Below, piece after piece: positions 56,457 through 64,000 of a stretch of DNA of 64,000 bases; position 1 is the first letter of the stretch, and each line of letters begins with the position of its first letter. The notes beneath the pieces are model-generated. The model was not told where the DNA came from. It saw nothing but the letters and a program-made list of their open reading frames with translations, and searched no databases. Origin of the DNA: Pseudomonas sp. GM79 (lineage in GTDB: Bacteria; Pseudomonadota; Gammaproteobacteria; Pseudomonadales; Pseudomonadaceae); NCBI RefSeq assembly GCF_000282495.1, contig NZ_AKJE01000044.1:1-64000 (forward strand), written 5' to 3'. Position numbers and translations under genes: made by a program.

Positions 56457-59400
56457 ATGAACATGAACACCGAACACCCAGACGCTTCGATGCCATCTTT
56501 CAAGCCGGATGCGCACTATCAGCACCTGATGAGCGTCATTCCTTCCTGGCTGATGCAGGCGAGCGCACAAAAGCGCGAAGCCTTGCTGAAGATCAAACCG
56601 CAGCTACCCGCTGAACTCAAGGCAGCCTCCAGGGCACAGCACGTCGAACTGGGCAAACTCAATGCACGGCATTGGGAGGCGCAAAACCGTGTCGATCGGG
56701 CCTTGGCGCGCCTACAAAACGCCAGCACCTTTGCCGAGCCAATACTTGCAGCCGAGATCAAGAAACGCTTTGGGCTGGAACTGGATGTCAGCCATACCTT
56801 TTTGCGTCTTTATATTCCTGCCCGCATTCCCTGGCTGCGATTGAAATCCGGGGCAGCACGCATCTGGACCGTGTCGCTGCTGGATGCCGCCCTGCACAAT
56901 TTTGAAAGCAGCGAGACGACAGACCAGGCCTTCGAGTCCGCTTCCACCTATATCACCCCGCCTTCTTCCACCGGGCAATTCAAACAACTGCCGCATATCC
57001 TGCAAAAAATGCCCATCGCTGCATTTACCCGATTGTGCCGGGAACTGGACATTGGCGAGCGCTACAAAGAGCACCTTGAAGAAAACCTGGGCCTGCGCAA
57101 TCCGGTGGCGACAGCGGTCATGCAATCCAAAGTTCGCAACAGCCAGAAAGCGGCACTCATTGCCGCCCTGCAAATGGCGTACATGCAAAACAAGCTTGGC
57201 GGTGCTGTTCATCAACTGATCCTTGGCTTATTGGATGGCCTGCAACACTTGCGCCTGCGCGGCCAGGAATGGGGCTGCCATGAACTGACAATCATGAACG
57301 CCAACCTGACCGGTATCGTGCTGTTTGCCCCGGATCTGGAGCGTTCGCACGAAACGGTTCGGGTAGTGGCCTATATTCCCGACGACCCCGAACACCCGAT
57401 CAAGGAGTATTCCTCCACCGGCGCATTCGCCCAGGAACTGATCCAGCGTTTGCGCAATCATGACTATCAACAATTCTTCAGTCGCTTTATCGACCATGAG
57501 GATCGCGGGCACTTTTTCGCTCAGTTGAACAACCGCCTCACCCCCATCACCTGGCAACCGCTTCAACCTGGCGATTCGCGCCCCACGTGGAGAGACAATC
57601 CAGACCAGCGCGTGAACCTGCAAATGGCGGCAGTGCCAATCCAGGGCGATCTGTGGACTCATCTCTACCAGCGCAAACTGGACAAGATCCTCAACGATGC
57701 ACGGGTCATCGCAGTATCCACTGCCCTGGTCGACCAAAAAGCCCGATGGGCGTTATGGGACTCCTTCACCGACGTTGCCTCGGCGCTGCTGAACATCGCA
57801 GCCTTTGTCGCCCTGCCGTTCGTGCCGTTCCTCGGCGAACTGATGCTGGGCTACATGGCATATCAATTGCTCGACGAGACCTTCGAAGGCATCGTCGACT
57901 GGGCAGAAGGCCTGACAGATCAAGCGCTCGAGCATTTCATGGAGACGGTTCAGTCCGCGGTCCAACTGGGCACTTTGGCAGTAGGAGGTGCCCTTGTCGT
58001 AGGGGAGTTTCGCTCAGTCCTGCCTCGAGAAGTCGTTGAGTTCATTGACCGTTTCAAACCGGTCAAGACACCGAATGGCGAAACCCGCTACTGGAAGCCC
58101 GATCTGGCGCCGTTCGAACAACGCGCAGAACTGTCCAAGGGTTCGCCAACCGACGAACGCGGGCTGCACAACCATCAGGGCAAATCCCTGTTGAGGCTGG
58201 AAGACAAACTCTATGCCGTGATCGAGGATCCGCAAACCGGCCAGCACCGCATCGACCACCCGACTCGCCCCGACGCCTATAAACCAGCGCTTAAACACAA
58301 TGGCGAGGGCGCTTGGCAAACCGAGCTGGAGCAACCGCTGGAATGGGATCAGGCCAAGTTGTTGCGCCGTATCGGTCCCGACATGGAACGTTTTTCCGTC
58401 ATCGAGCGTGAGTGCATGCTCAAGATCAGCGGCGACGATGAAAACACGCTGCGCAAGATGCACACGGATGTCGAACGGCTGCCCCCCATGCTTGCCGACA
58501 CCCTCAAACGGTTCAGGATCGAACAGGACATTCAAACCTTTATCGAACAGATGAACAGCGACCGTCCTGAAGACTTCCTCAAGGCCGATCCCGTGACACA
58601 GCTGGAATTACTCCACGAAAACGGCTACTGGCCCGAGCGAAAAGGCCTGCGCCTGATTGATAAAAAGGCTCAAACCCTTTGGCAAAGCCCCGGCTCCGCG
58701 GTGCCGGACCTGCAAATCGATGTCACTCAAATGAACGACGGCGACTTGCTCAAAACGTTTCTTCTGACACTGGATGAAGCCGAAATAAAAACGCTGATGG
58801 GCGAGGAGTTCGGTGCCCCCGTCGCCCGTCTCGACACCCGCACTCGCACACTGCGTCGCACGCTGGCTGAGATTGTCGAACGCAAAAGAGCCATCTTGTT
58901 CGACTATCGGTATCGCAAACTTGAACGCGGTGCTCGCGCCCTGGCGCACACCATCATCAACGCCGAACCCGGCCTGCCGACGAGCCTCGCAGAAGCAGTG
59001 CTCGACACGGCGAGCGATCAGGAACGGCAACAGCTCAAACAGGGAACATTGCCCGGACGACTGGTGGAACTGAGCCGTGAGGCCGCTTTGCAAACACGGG
59101 TGACACGCGCCTACGAAGGCCTTGAGCTTAAGTCGACCGCCGATAACCTCGACACACAGAGACTGGCCCTGCACTCGCTAGAACGTTTACCGGGCTGGTC
59201 GGGGCAACTGCGCATCGAACTTAGGCAGTACCACTACGAGGGACAACTGATCGACAGCGTCGGCAAAACGGATGCGCCGCTGCACAAGGTCCTGGTCATG
59301 ACTGAAGAGGGCTCGTTTCAGGCCTATGACGAGACAGGCCAGGCACTCAATTCCGCCAGCGGTCTGTATGCCAGCCTGCTGCAGGCATTCCCCGACCCGG

Positions 59401-61490
59401 AGCGTACCGCGCTGAAGATCCACATCGGCGAAGGTGAAAAACTCAAACAATCGATCCGCGAACATGCCTTGAGCCGCGATGAGTTGCGCGCACTGCTATC
59501 GCATCACCCCATCTTCAAGCCGACTTACGACCCATCAGTGATGCGCCTGCTGGGTGGCTCCGAAGGCTATCGGCGTATGCCGAGCCAGCCACTGACGTTA
59601 CAAGACAGAGCCCATAGTCTGTTCCCCCATCTTTCGGCCGAAGAACTGCAGGCGTACGTCGAACGGCTACAACTGCATCCGAGCGGACCGCGAGCAGAAT
59701 TGACGCGACTGATCGGCGAACACGAAAGGCTCGTCGATGAACTGCAACTCTGGACCGGCGATATCCCGCTGTATATCCCGGATACCGATGTCAGAATCGT
59801 CGCCAACCAGTTCTCCACACAACAACGCAATCGCAGGCAGTTCATGAACCAGCTGATCGACTGCTGGCGTCGGCAGGCCTCCCACCCTCTGACCGACACC
59901 TGGCACGTCGATTTTATTTTTTCACGGCCGATTTTGGGTGAACTCCCGGTGCTGAGCGCCGATTTCGCTCACGTGAGCAACCTGGCATTGGCCGGCCATC
60001 GAGCCACTCAGGGCGTGAATGGATTCTTGAGGCGCTTCTCCGGACTGCATCGTTTGGCCCTGCGCAATTTCAACCTTGGTACTCTCCCGGACGCCATCAC
60101 CCAATGGCCGCACCTCAACGAACTGATTATCAGCGACTGTGCGCTCACCCTCACCCCGCAGAGCCAGGCGAGACTCGCTGGGCTGGGCGAGCTGACAACA
60201 CTGGATCTTTATCAAAATCCGCTGGGGTTACTCCCCAACGTCGAAAACATGCCCGATCTGGATTACATCGATGCGGCAGGGACCGGCATCTCCAGCATTC
60301 CCACCGGTTTGCTGACGCGCCCCCGCCTTCGAACCGCCCTGCTCAATGACAATCGAATCCCGGAACTGCCTGCCGCCCTCTTCGAACTGCCACCGGACAT
60401 ACAGAATGGCTTTGACCTGAGCGGCAACCCGATTTGCGCAGCAGACCGCGAACGCATCAAGCGCTACTTCGTCAAGACCGGCCGTGACTTCGGTGTCTTT
60501 GCTGAACAGGCGGATATCCAACGAGTACAACGACTCTATCCGCGACTGGATCAAGAGCGAGCCAGCGATTTCATTTATCGCCTGCCTGGCACACTGCAAG
60601 AAGGTCAAACAGAGCTGACACGCCTGGAAGGCGAGTTCGAAACGTTGAGGACCACCCTGGAAATCTGGACCCAGGACATTCCCACCCACCACCCGGTTTC
60701 TGGCCAAGCCCTCACGGACGTGGAGCGGGTACTCGAAGAGTTGAACCGAATTGAAACCAAACGGATTCTGGAGCGTTGCTGGCGCCATGAAACCAATGTG
60801 GACGGCTTCAACGCGACACTGATACCCACCTATGATTTGACGCTAACCATCAACATCACTGGCAACCTGCCGGTGCTGAGCGCCGACTTCAGTCACGTCA
60901 CGCTGCTCTATTTGCACAGTGATGCTGGCATGACCTCAGGGGCCGGGCGTTTTCTGGAATGCTTCCCCCGCCTCAAAAGCCTGACCATCCGCGAATACAC
61001 ACTGAACGATATCCCCGACGCCGTTTTCAGGATGAGCGATCTGACAGCATTGGCCCTGACCCGGTGTCAACTCACCTTGACCACGCAAACCATGCTCGAA
61101 CTGGCGCAAATGGAGGGCCTTGACTATCTGGAACTGAGCAACAACCCATTGGGGCTGACACCCGACGTCAGTCAGATGCCCGAGCTTGCCATACTGCTGT
61201 TAAACAACACCGGCATCACTGAGTTTCCCCCAGGGCTGCTGCAACTCAAGTTTCTGGACGTGGCTGATCTGAGCGCAAACGCGATCATTGAGATACCCAG
61301 CGACATTCTGGAGCTGCCGATGGAAATTGGCGAAAGCCTCAACCTGAGAGGGAATCCGTTGTCCGAAGACAGCCTTCGACGACTCTTTGATTACTTCAGG
61401 CTGAACAACGTTGACTTCGGGCTTGATGAAATCGCCGATAACGCGCAACTGGAGATGTCATCTTCTGGAAACTCAGAGGTTGAGGAATAA
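56457..61490 (+). CDS. Large toxin-like leucine-rich-repeat protein (DUF6543-type)
   Basis: A 1,677-residue protein. The N-terminal third resembles the DUF6543/dermonecrotic-toxin-like region of Pseudomonas LRR effectors; hydrophobic stretches at about 441-475 (LLNIAAFVALPFVPFLGELMLGY) and 501-520 could insert into membranes. The C-terminal third holds two LRR blocks, about 1160-1335 and 1468-1640 (LxxLxLxxN-type, for example LTTLDLYQNPLGLLP and LDYLELSNNPLGLTP). The blocks are a duplication with a 308-codon offset. Related proteins end in a NEL ubiquitin-ligase domain; here the protein stops about 40 residues after the second LRR, so none is present. No signal peptide. Start uncertain: TTG 56421 is in frame, and ATG 56457 has only a weak ribosome site. 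Confidence 0.8.
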   Translation: MNMNTEHPDASMPSFKPDAHYQHLMSVIPSWLMQASAQKREALLKIKPQLPAELKAASRAQHVELGKLNARHWEAQNRVDRALARLQNASTFAEPILAAEIKKRFGLELDVSHTFLRLYIPARIPWLRLKSGAARIWTVSLLDAALHNFESSETTDQAFESASTYITPPSSTGQFKQLPHILQKMPIAAFTRLCRELDIGERYKEHLEENLGLRNPVATAVMQSKVRNSQKAALIAALQMAYMQNKLGGAVHQLILGLLDGLQHLRLRGQEWGCHELTIMNANLTGIVLFAPDLERSHETVRVVAYIPDDPEHPIKEYSSTGAFAQELIQRLRNHDYQQFFSRFIDHEDRGHFFAQLNNRLTPITWQPLQPGDSRPTWRDNPDQRVNLQMAAVPIQGDLWTHLYQRKLDKILNDARVIAVSTALVDQKARWALWDSFTDVASALLNIAAFVALPFVPFLGELMLGYMAYQLLDETFEGIVDWAEGLTDQALEHFMETVQSAVQLGTLAVGGALVVGEFRSVLPREVVEFIDRFKPVKTPNGETRYWKPDLAPFEQRAELSKGSPTDERGLHNHQGKSLLRLEDKLYAVIEDPQTGQHRIDHPTRPDAYKPALKHNGEGAWQTELEQPLEWDQAKLLRRIGPDMERFSVIERECMLKISGDDENTLRKMHTDVERLPPMLADTLKRFRIEQDIQTFIEQMNSDRPEDFLKADPVTQLELLHENGYWPERKGLRLIDKKAQTLWQSPGSAVPDLQIDVTQMNDGDLLKTFLLTLDEAEIKTLMGEEFGAPVARLDTRTRTLRRTLAEIVERKRAILFDYRYRKLERGARALAHTIINAEPGLPTSLAEAVLDTASDQERQQLKQGTLPGRLVELSREAALQTRVTRAYEGLELKSTADNLDTQRLALHSLERLPGWSGQLRIELRQYHYEGQLIDSVGKTDAPLHKVLVMTEEGSFQAYDETGQALNSASGLYASLLQAFPDPERTALKIHIGEGEKLKQSIREHALSRDELRALLSHHPIFKPTYDPSVMRLLGGSEGYRRMPSQPLTLQDRAHSLFPHLSAEELQAYVERLQLHPSGPRAELTRLIGEHERLVDELQLWTGDIPLYIPDTDVRIVANQFSTQQRNRRQFMNQLIDCWRRQASHPLTDTWHVDFIFSRPILGELPVLSADFAHVSNLALAGHRATQGVNGFLRRFSGLHRLALRNFNLGTLPDAITQWPHLNELIISDCALTLTPQSQARLAGLGELTTLDLYQNPLGLLPNVENMPDLDYIDAAGTGISSIPTGLLTRPRLRTALLNDNRIPELPAALFELPPDIQNGFDLSGNPICAADRERIKRYFVKTGRDFGVFAEQADIQRVQRLYPRLDQERASDFIYRLPGTLQEGQTELTRLEGEFETLRTTLEIWTQDIPTHHPVSGQALTDVERVLEELNRIETKRILERCWRHETNVDGFNATLIPTYDLTLTINITGNLPVLSADFSHVTLLYLHSDAGMTSGAGRFLECFPRLKSLTIREYTLNDIPDAVFRMSDLTALALTRCQLTLTTQTMLELAQMEGLDYLELSNNPLGLTPDVSQMPELAILLLNNTGITEFPPGLLQLKFLDVADLSANAIIEIPSDILELPMEIGESLNLRGNPLSEDSLRRLFDYFRLNNVDFGLDEIADNAQLEMSSSGNSEVEE
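59607..61440 (+). repeat. Intragenic duplication in the LRR gene
   Basis: Two units of about 920 bases, roughly 59607-60525 and 60526-61440. Matching landmarks include SLFPHL/RLYPRL (915 bases apart), and LPVLSADF in both (59943 and 60867, 924 bases apart), followed by a four- to six-repeat LRR series in each. Divergence is now considerable, so the duplication is old. Confidence 0.8.
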
Positions 61491-61524
61491 TCAACGCCTG
61501 ATTCGAGTGCAGCCAGGCGCAGAT

Positions 61525-62505
61525 TCAACCGCGCTCGGACGGCACCGATGACAACTCGAACGGGCTGCTGCTGCGCCGCTGGTTGCGATCTTCCCGCGGC
61601 GTGGCGCCGAAGAAGTTGCGGTAGGCGCTGGAGAAGTGTGGCCCCGAAGAGAAGCCACATGACAGGCCGATCTGGATGATCGACTTGCTGGTTTGCATCA
61701 ACATCTGCCGGGCCTTGTTCAGGCGCAGCTCCAGGTAGTACTGGCTCGGCACACGGTTGAGGTACTGCTTGAAGATCCGCTCCAGCTGCCGACGCGATAC
61801 ACACACGTGCTGGGCGATTTCGTCGGTGGTCAGCGGCTCTTCGATATTGGCTTCCATCAGCAACACCGCCTGGGTGAGCTTCGGATGACTGGAACCGAGG
61901 CGGTTCTGCAGCGGAATGCGTTGGCGTTCGCCACCCTCGCGGATGCGCTCGACCACCAGCTCTTCCGACACCGCACCGGCCAGTTCGGCGCCGTGATCGC
62001 GGGCCAGCACCGCCAACAACAGGTCGAGTACCGACATGCCGCCGCACGCGGTCAAGCGATCGCGATCCCAGTCGAACAGGTGACTGGTGGCAATCACCTT
62101 CGGGAAACGCTCGGCGAAATCGTCCTGCCAGCGCCAATGCACGGCAGCGCGATAACCGTCGAGCAAACCCAATTGCGCCAACGGGTAAACACCGGCCGAC
62201 AACCCGCCGATTACACACCCGGCGCGCACCAGTTGTTTCAGCCCACTGCTGAGCGCTGGCGCGAGCGAGGTCGGCGGCTCATCGGCGAGCAGGAACAGTT
62301 TCTGGAAGTTTTCGAGCTTGCCGGCCCACGGTTCACCCGGCAATTGCCAGGCGCCTTCGGTCGGCGGTTCGGCCTGCAAAAACGACAGTTCGTAAACAAC
62401 GTCCGGATGCACACGCTGGGCAACACGCAAGGCCTCCTCAGCCAGCGCAAGCGTCAGAGCTTTAGTGCTGGGCCAAATCAGGAAACCAATTCGATGGGCA
62501 GTCAT
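61525..62505 (-). CDS. argR: Arginine-responsive transcriptional regulator ArgR (AraC family)
   Basis: DNA-binding regulator of 326 residues that in P. aeruginosa represses arginine synthesis genes and activates aru and aot operons. An N-terminal DJ-1/glutamine-amidotransferase-like ligand domain (about 5-195, MTAHRIGFLIWPSTKALTLA) is followed by the AraC/XylS helix-turn-helix pair (about 215-315, THDEIAQHVCVSRRQLERIF-like: TTDEIAQHVCVSRRQLERIF; then SIIQIGLSCGFSSGPHFSSA). ATG 62505 gives the same start as the P. aeruginosa protein. Separated from aotP by a 307-base spacer with a REP pair. Confidence 0.96.
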   Translation of the reverse strand: MTAHRIGFLIWPSTKALTLALAEEALRVAQRVHPDVVYELSFLQAEPPTEGAWQLPGEPWAGKLENFQKLFLLADEPPTSLAPALSSGLKQLVRAGCVIGGLSAGVYPLAQLGLLDGYRAAVHWRWQDDFAERFPKVIATSHLFDWDRDRLTACGGMSVLDLLLAVLARDHGAELAGAVSEELVVERIREGGERQRIPLQNRLGSSHPKLTQAVLLMEANIEEPLTTDEIAQHVCVSRRQLERIFKQYLNRVPSQYYLELRLNKARQMLMQTSKSIIQIGLSCGFSSGPHFSSAYRNFFGATPREDRNQRRSSSPFELSSVPSERG

Positions 62506-62626
62506 GGCGGGCAATCCGAAGCAAAGAACAGAATGAAGGCATGGGCCAAGGCTAGCCCGTAAATGAACACAAATCTTGAAACCGGCAAAGATCAAATGTG
62601 GGTGCTAGCTTACAGCCCCCCTTAAT

Positions 62627-62723
62627 GTAGGAGCTGTCGAGTGAAACGAGGCTGCGATCTTTTGATCCTGGCTTTTTAAAAGATCAAAAGATCGCAGCCT
62701 CGTTTCATTCGACAGCTCCTACA
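62627..62723. repeat. GTAGGAGCTG-type REP pair between argR and aotP
   Basis: GTAGGAGCTGTCGAGTGAAA and its complement flank GATCTTTTGATC...GATCAAAAGATC, a 97-base inverted pair. Rest of the 62506-62812 spacer shows nothing else convincing. Confidence 0.88.
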
Positions 62724-62812
62724 GGGGTTGGCAAACCAGCTCCCACAAGGAATCCGGGCCAGCCTTTAGGCTGCGAAGCATGCACTATCGCGGTGCACAA
62801 CGGCAGTCCTGA

Positions 62813-63577
62813 TTATTTCAAGCTGCCGGACAAAAATTGTTGCAAACGCTCGGACTGCGGATTGACCAGCACTTCGCGCGGGTTGCCGCTTTCTTCGACG
62901 ACGCCTTTGTGCAGGAACACCAACTGGTTGGACACTTCGCGGGCAAAGCCCATTTCGTGCGTCACCACCACCATGGTCCGGCCTTCCTGCGCCAGGGCCT
63001 GCATGACTTTCAGCACATCACCGACCAACTCAGGGTCGAGGGCCGAAGTCGGTTCGTCGAACAGCATCACCTCAGGCTCCATCGCCAGCGCACGGGCAAT
63101 CGCCACTCGCTGTTGTTCACCGCCGGACATGTGGCCCGGGTAAGCGTCTTTGCGATGAGCAACGCCGACCTTGTTCAGGTAGTGCTCGGCCTTCTCGCGG
63201 GCTTCGGTCTTGGACATGCCGAGCACGTGGACCGGCGCTTCCATGATGTTTTCCATCGCGGTCATGTGCGACCACAGATTGAAATGCTGGAACACCATCG
63301 ACAGGCGCGAACGCATGCGTTGCAGCTGTTTCGGGTCGGCGGCTTTCAGCGCGCCGTCCTTGTTGGCAACCAGTTTCAGCTCTTCGTTGTTAAGCAGAAT
63401 CTTGCCGGCGTGCGGTTGCTCGAGCAGGTTGATGCAGCGCAGGAAAGTACTTTTGCCGGAGCCACTGGAGCCGATGATGCTGATCACATCGCCAGCCGCC
63501 GCTTTCAGGGACACGCCCTTGAGCACTTCGTGACTGCCATAGCGTTTATGCAGGTCTTGGACTTCAAGTTTGTACAT
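62813..63577 (-). CDS. aotP: Arginine/ornithine ABC transporter ATP-binding protein AotP
   Basis: ATPase subunit of the arginine/ornithine importer; 254 residues. ABC motifs: Walker [14 protein letters not shown]-loop MVFQHFNLW, signature [15 protein letters not shown], Walker [13 protein letters not shown] and switch His in [12 protein letters not shown]. The HisP-like pattern is typical for polar amino-acid importers. I chose ATG 63577 ([14 protein letters not shown]). In P. aeruginosa aotP directly precedes argR in one operon, supporting the assignment. Confidence 0.93.
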   Translation of the reverse strand: MYKLEVQDLHKRYGSHEVLKGVSLKAAAGDVISIIGSSGSGKSTFLRCINLLEQPHAGKILLNNEELKLVANKDGALKAADPKQLQRMRSRLSMVFQHFNLWSHMTAMENIMEAPVHVLGMSKTEAREKAEHYLNKVGVAHRKDAYPGHMSGGEQQRVAIARALAMEPEVMLFDEPTSALDPELVGDVLKVMQALAQEGRTMVVVTHEMGFAREVSNQLVFLHKGVVEESGNPREVLVNPQSERLQQFLSGSLK

Positions 63578-63604
63578 GCGGTCGGTTCTCACAAAAACAG
63601 TCAG

Positions 63605-64000
63605 TCAGTCGTTGAGCAAGCGCCCGTGACGCAGCGCTTCGCGCCCCGCCACCTTGGCCAGCCAGAAACCGGGTTGGGCATAACGCAGCCGTTCAATGGC
63701 AAACAGCACCCCGGACGTACCAGCACACACCGTGCTGACCCGATCCGATAACGGATCGATCACTTCAAAAATCTCGTCGCCCGCCTCAACCCACTCACCG
63801 GGTTTACGCAGGAAACTCACCACGCCCGGATGCGGCGCGAACAGCAATTCGGTGCCTTCGAACGGCAGGCCTTCGCAAGCGTCTTGCGCAGGTTTTGGCC
63901 ATTCGCCACTGATCAAGCCTTGTTCAGCGAGGAACGCCAGAATGCCTTCGGCGTAAGCCTCTGCCTCTGGGCGGCCGGTATCGGATTGGCCGCCCAACTC
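63605..64000 (-). CDS. Succinylglutamate desuccinylase/aspartoacylase family protein, C-terminal part
   Basis: Open at the right edge; about 131 C-terminal residues are seen. The frame includes ELGGQSDTGRPEAEAYAEG (a Glu near the family's catalytic position) and a late beta-rich domain (APHPGVVSFLRKPGEWVEAGDEI, then VCAGTSGVLFAIERL). This matches the AstE/aspartoacylase-like M14 proteins of amino-acid uptake loci; substrate unknown. It ends 27 bases before aotP starts, so they are likely one transcript. Confidence 0.8.
   Translation of the reverse strand, partial: ELGGQSDTGRPEAEAYAEGILAFLAEQGLISGEWPKPAQDACEGLPFEGTELLFAPHPGVVSFLRKPGEWVEAGDEIFEVIDPLSDRVSTVCAGTSGVLFAIERLRYAQPGFWLAKVAGREALRHGRLLND

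Overview
The window looks like chromosome of a Pseudomonas of the P. fluorescens group. The evidence is gene content and protein-level resemblance to P. aeruginosa genes (oprH-phoP-phoQ, nrdA, flg genes, amrZ, rsmA, the aru/ast arginine operon, argR-aotP), GC-rich coding sequence, and many intergenic REP pairs of the GTGGGAGCGGGCTTGCTCGCG and GTAGGAGCTG..GGCTGCGATC types. No prophage, CRISPR array, intact insertion sequence or rRNA was seen. All product names come from recognising protein sequence by eye; no database search was run.

Layout. 1-615: start of a DUF6124-type gene with a hairpin-rich leader. 616-3431: oprH-phoP-phoQ with a perfect PhoP box. 3579-5300: a periplasmic dienelactone-hydrolase-like protein and a phosphopantetheinyl transferase. 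5433-7762: RstA/RstB-like two-component system. 7763-11391: nrdA behind DnaA-like boxes, two NrdR-like boxes and a long leader. 11670-19438: flagellar block flgBCDE, cheR, cheV (minus) and flgA, flgM, flgN, flgZ (plus), with sigma-54 and FliA promoters readable in the DNA. 19644-25070: MFS transporter, glutamine-synthetase-like ligase, and a cytosolic histidine kinase with a REC-TPR regulator. 25455-29591: a giant CheB-CheR-PAS-kinase-receiver hybrid. 29592-36340: a scarred spacer and a 1,969-residue RTX-type adhesin. 36424-41472: tRNAs, a small sigma-54-type unit, phnN, amrZ, mgtE and a small exported protein. 41535-48100: rsmA, lysC, alaS, ltaE, and an FMN riboswitch driving a lumazine synthase. 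48258-64000: arginine succinyltransferase operon aruC-F-G-D-B-(PA0900-like)-astE, then argR, aotP and a partial desuccinylase-family gene; a large leucine-rich-repeat protein gene lies between aruC and argR.

How the genes connect. Flagellar assembly and chemotaxis genes form one hierarchical block (sigma-54 for flgB and flgA, FliA for flgM, anti-sigma factor FlgM, and the c-di-GMP sensor FlgZ). The arginine genes form one pathway unit with its own AraC-type regulator ArgR, its importer ATPase AotP and three in-phase ArgR half-sites upstream of aruC. AmrZ, RsmA, FlgZ and the adhesin fit a motility-to-biofilm regulatory theme.

The candidates most worth follow-up are the duplicated leucine-rich-repeat protein sharing a divergent control region with aruC, the sigma-54-type unit of two small membrane proteins at 36634-37229, the nearly leaderless flgA transcript, the structured leaders upstream of nrdA and of the DUF6124 gene, and the nrdA/flgE junction.
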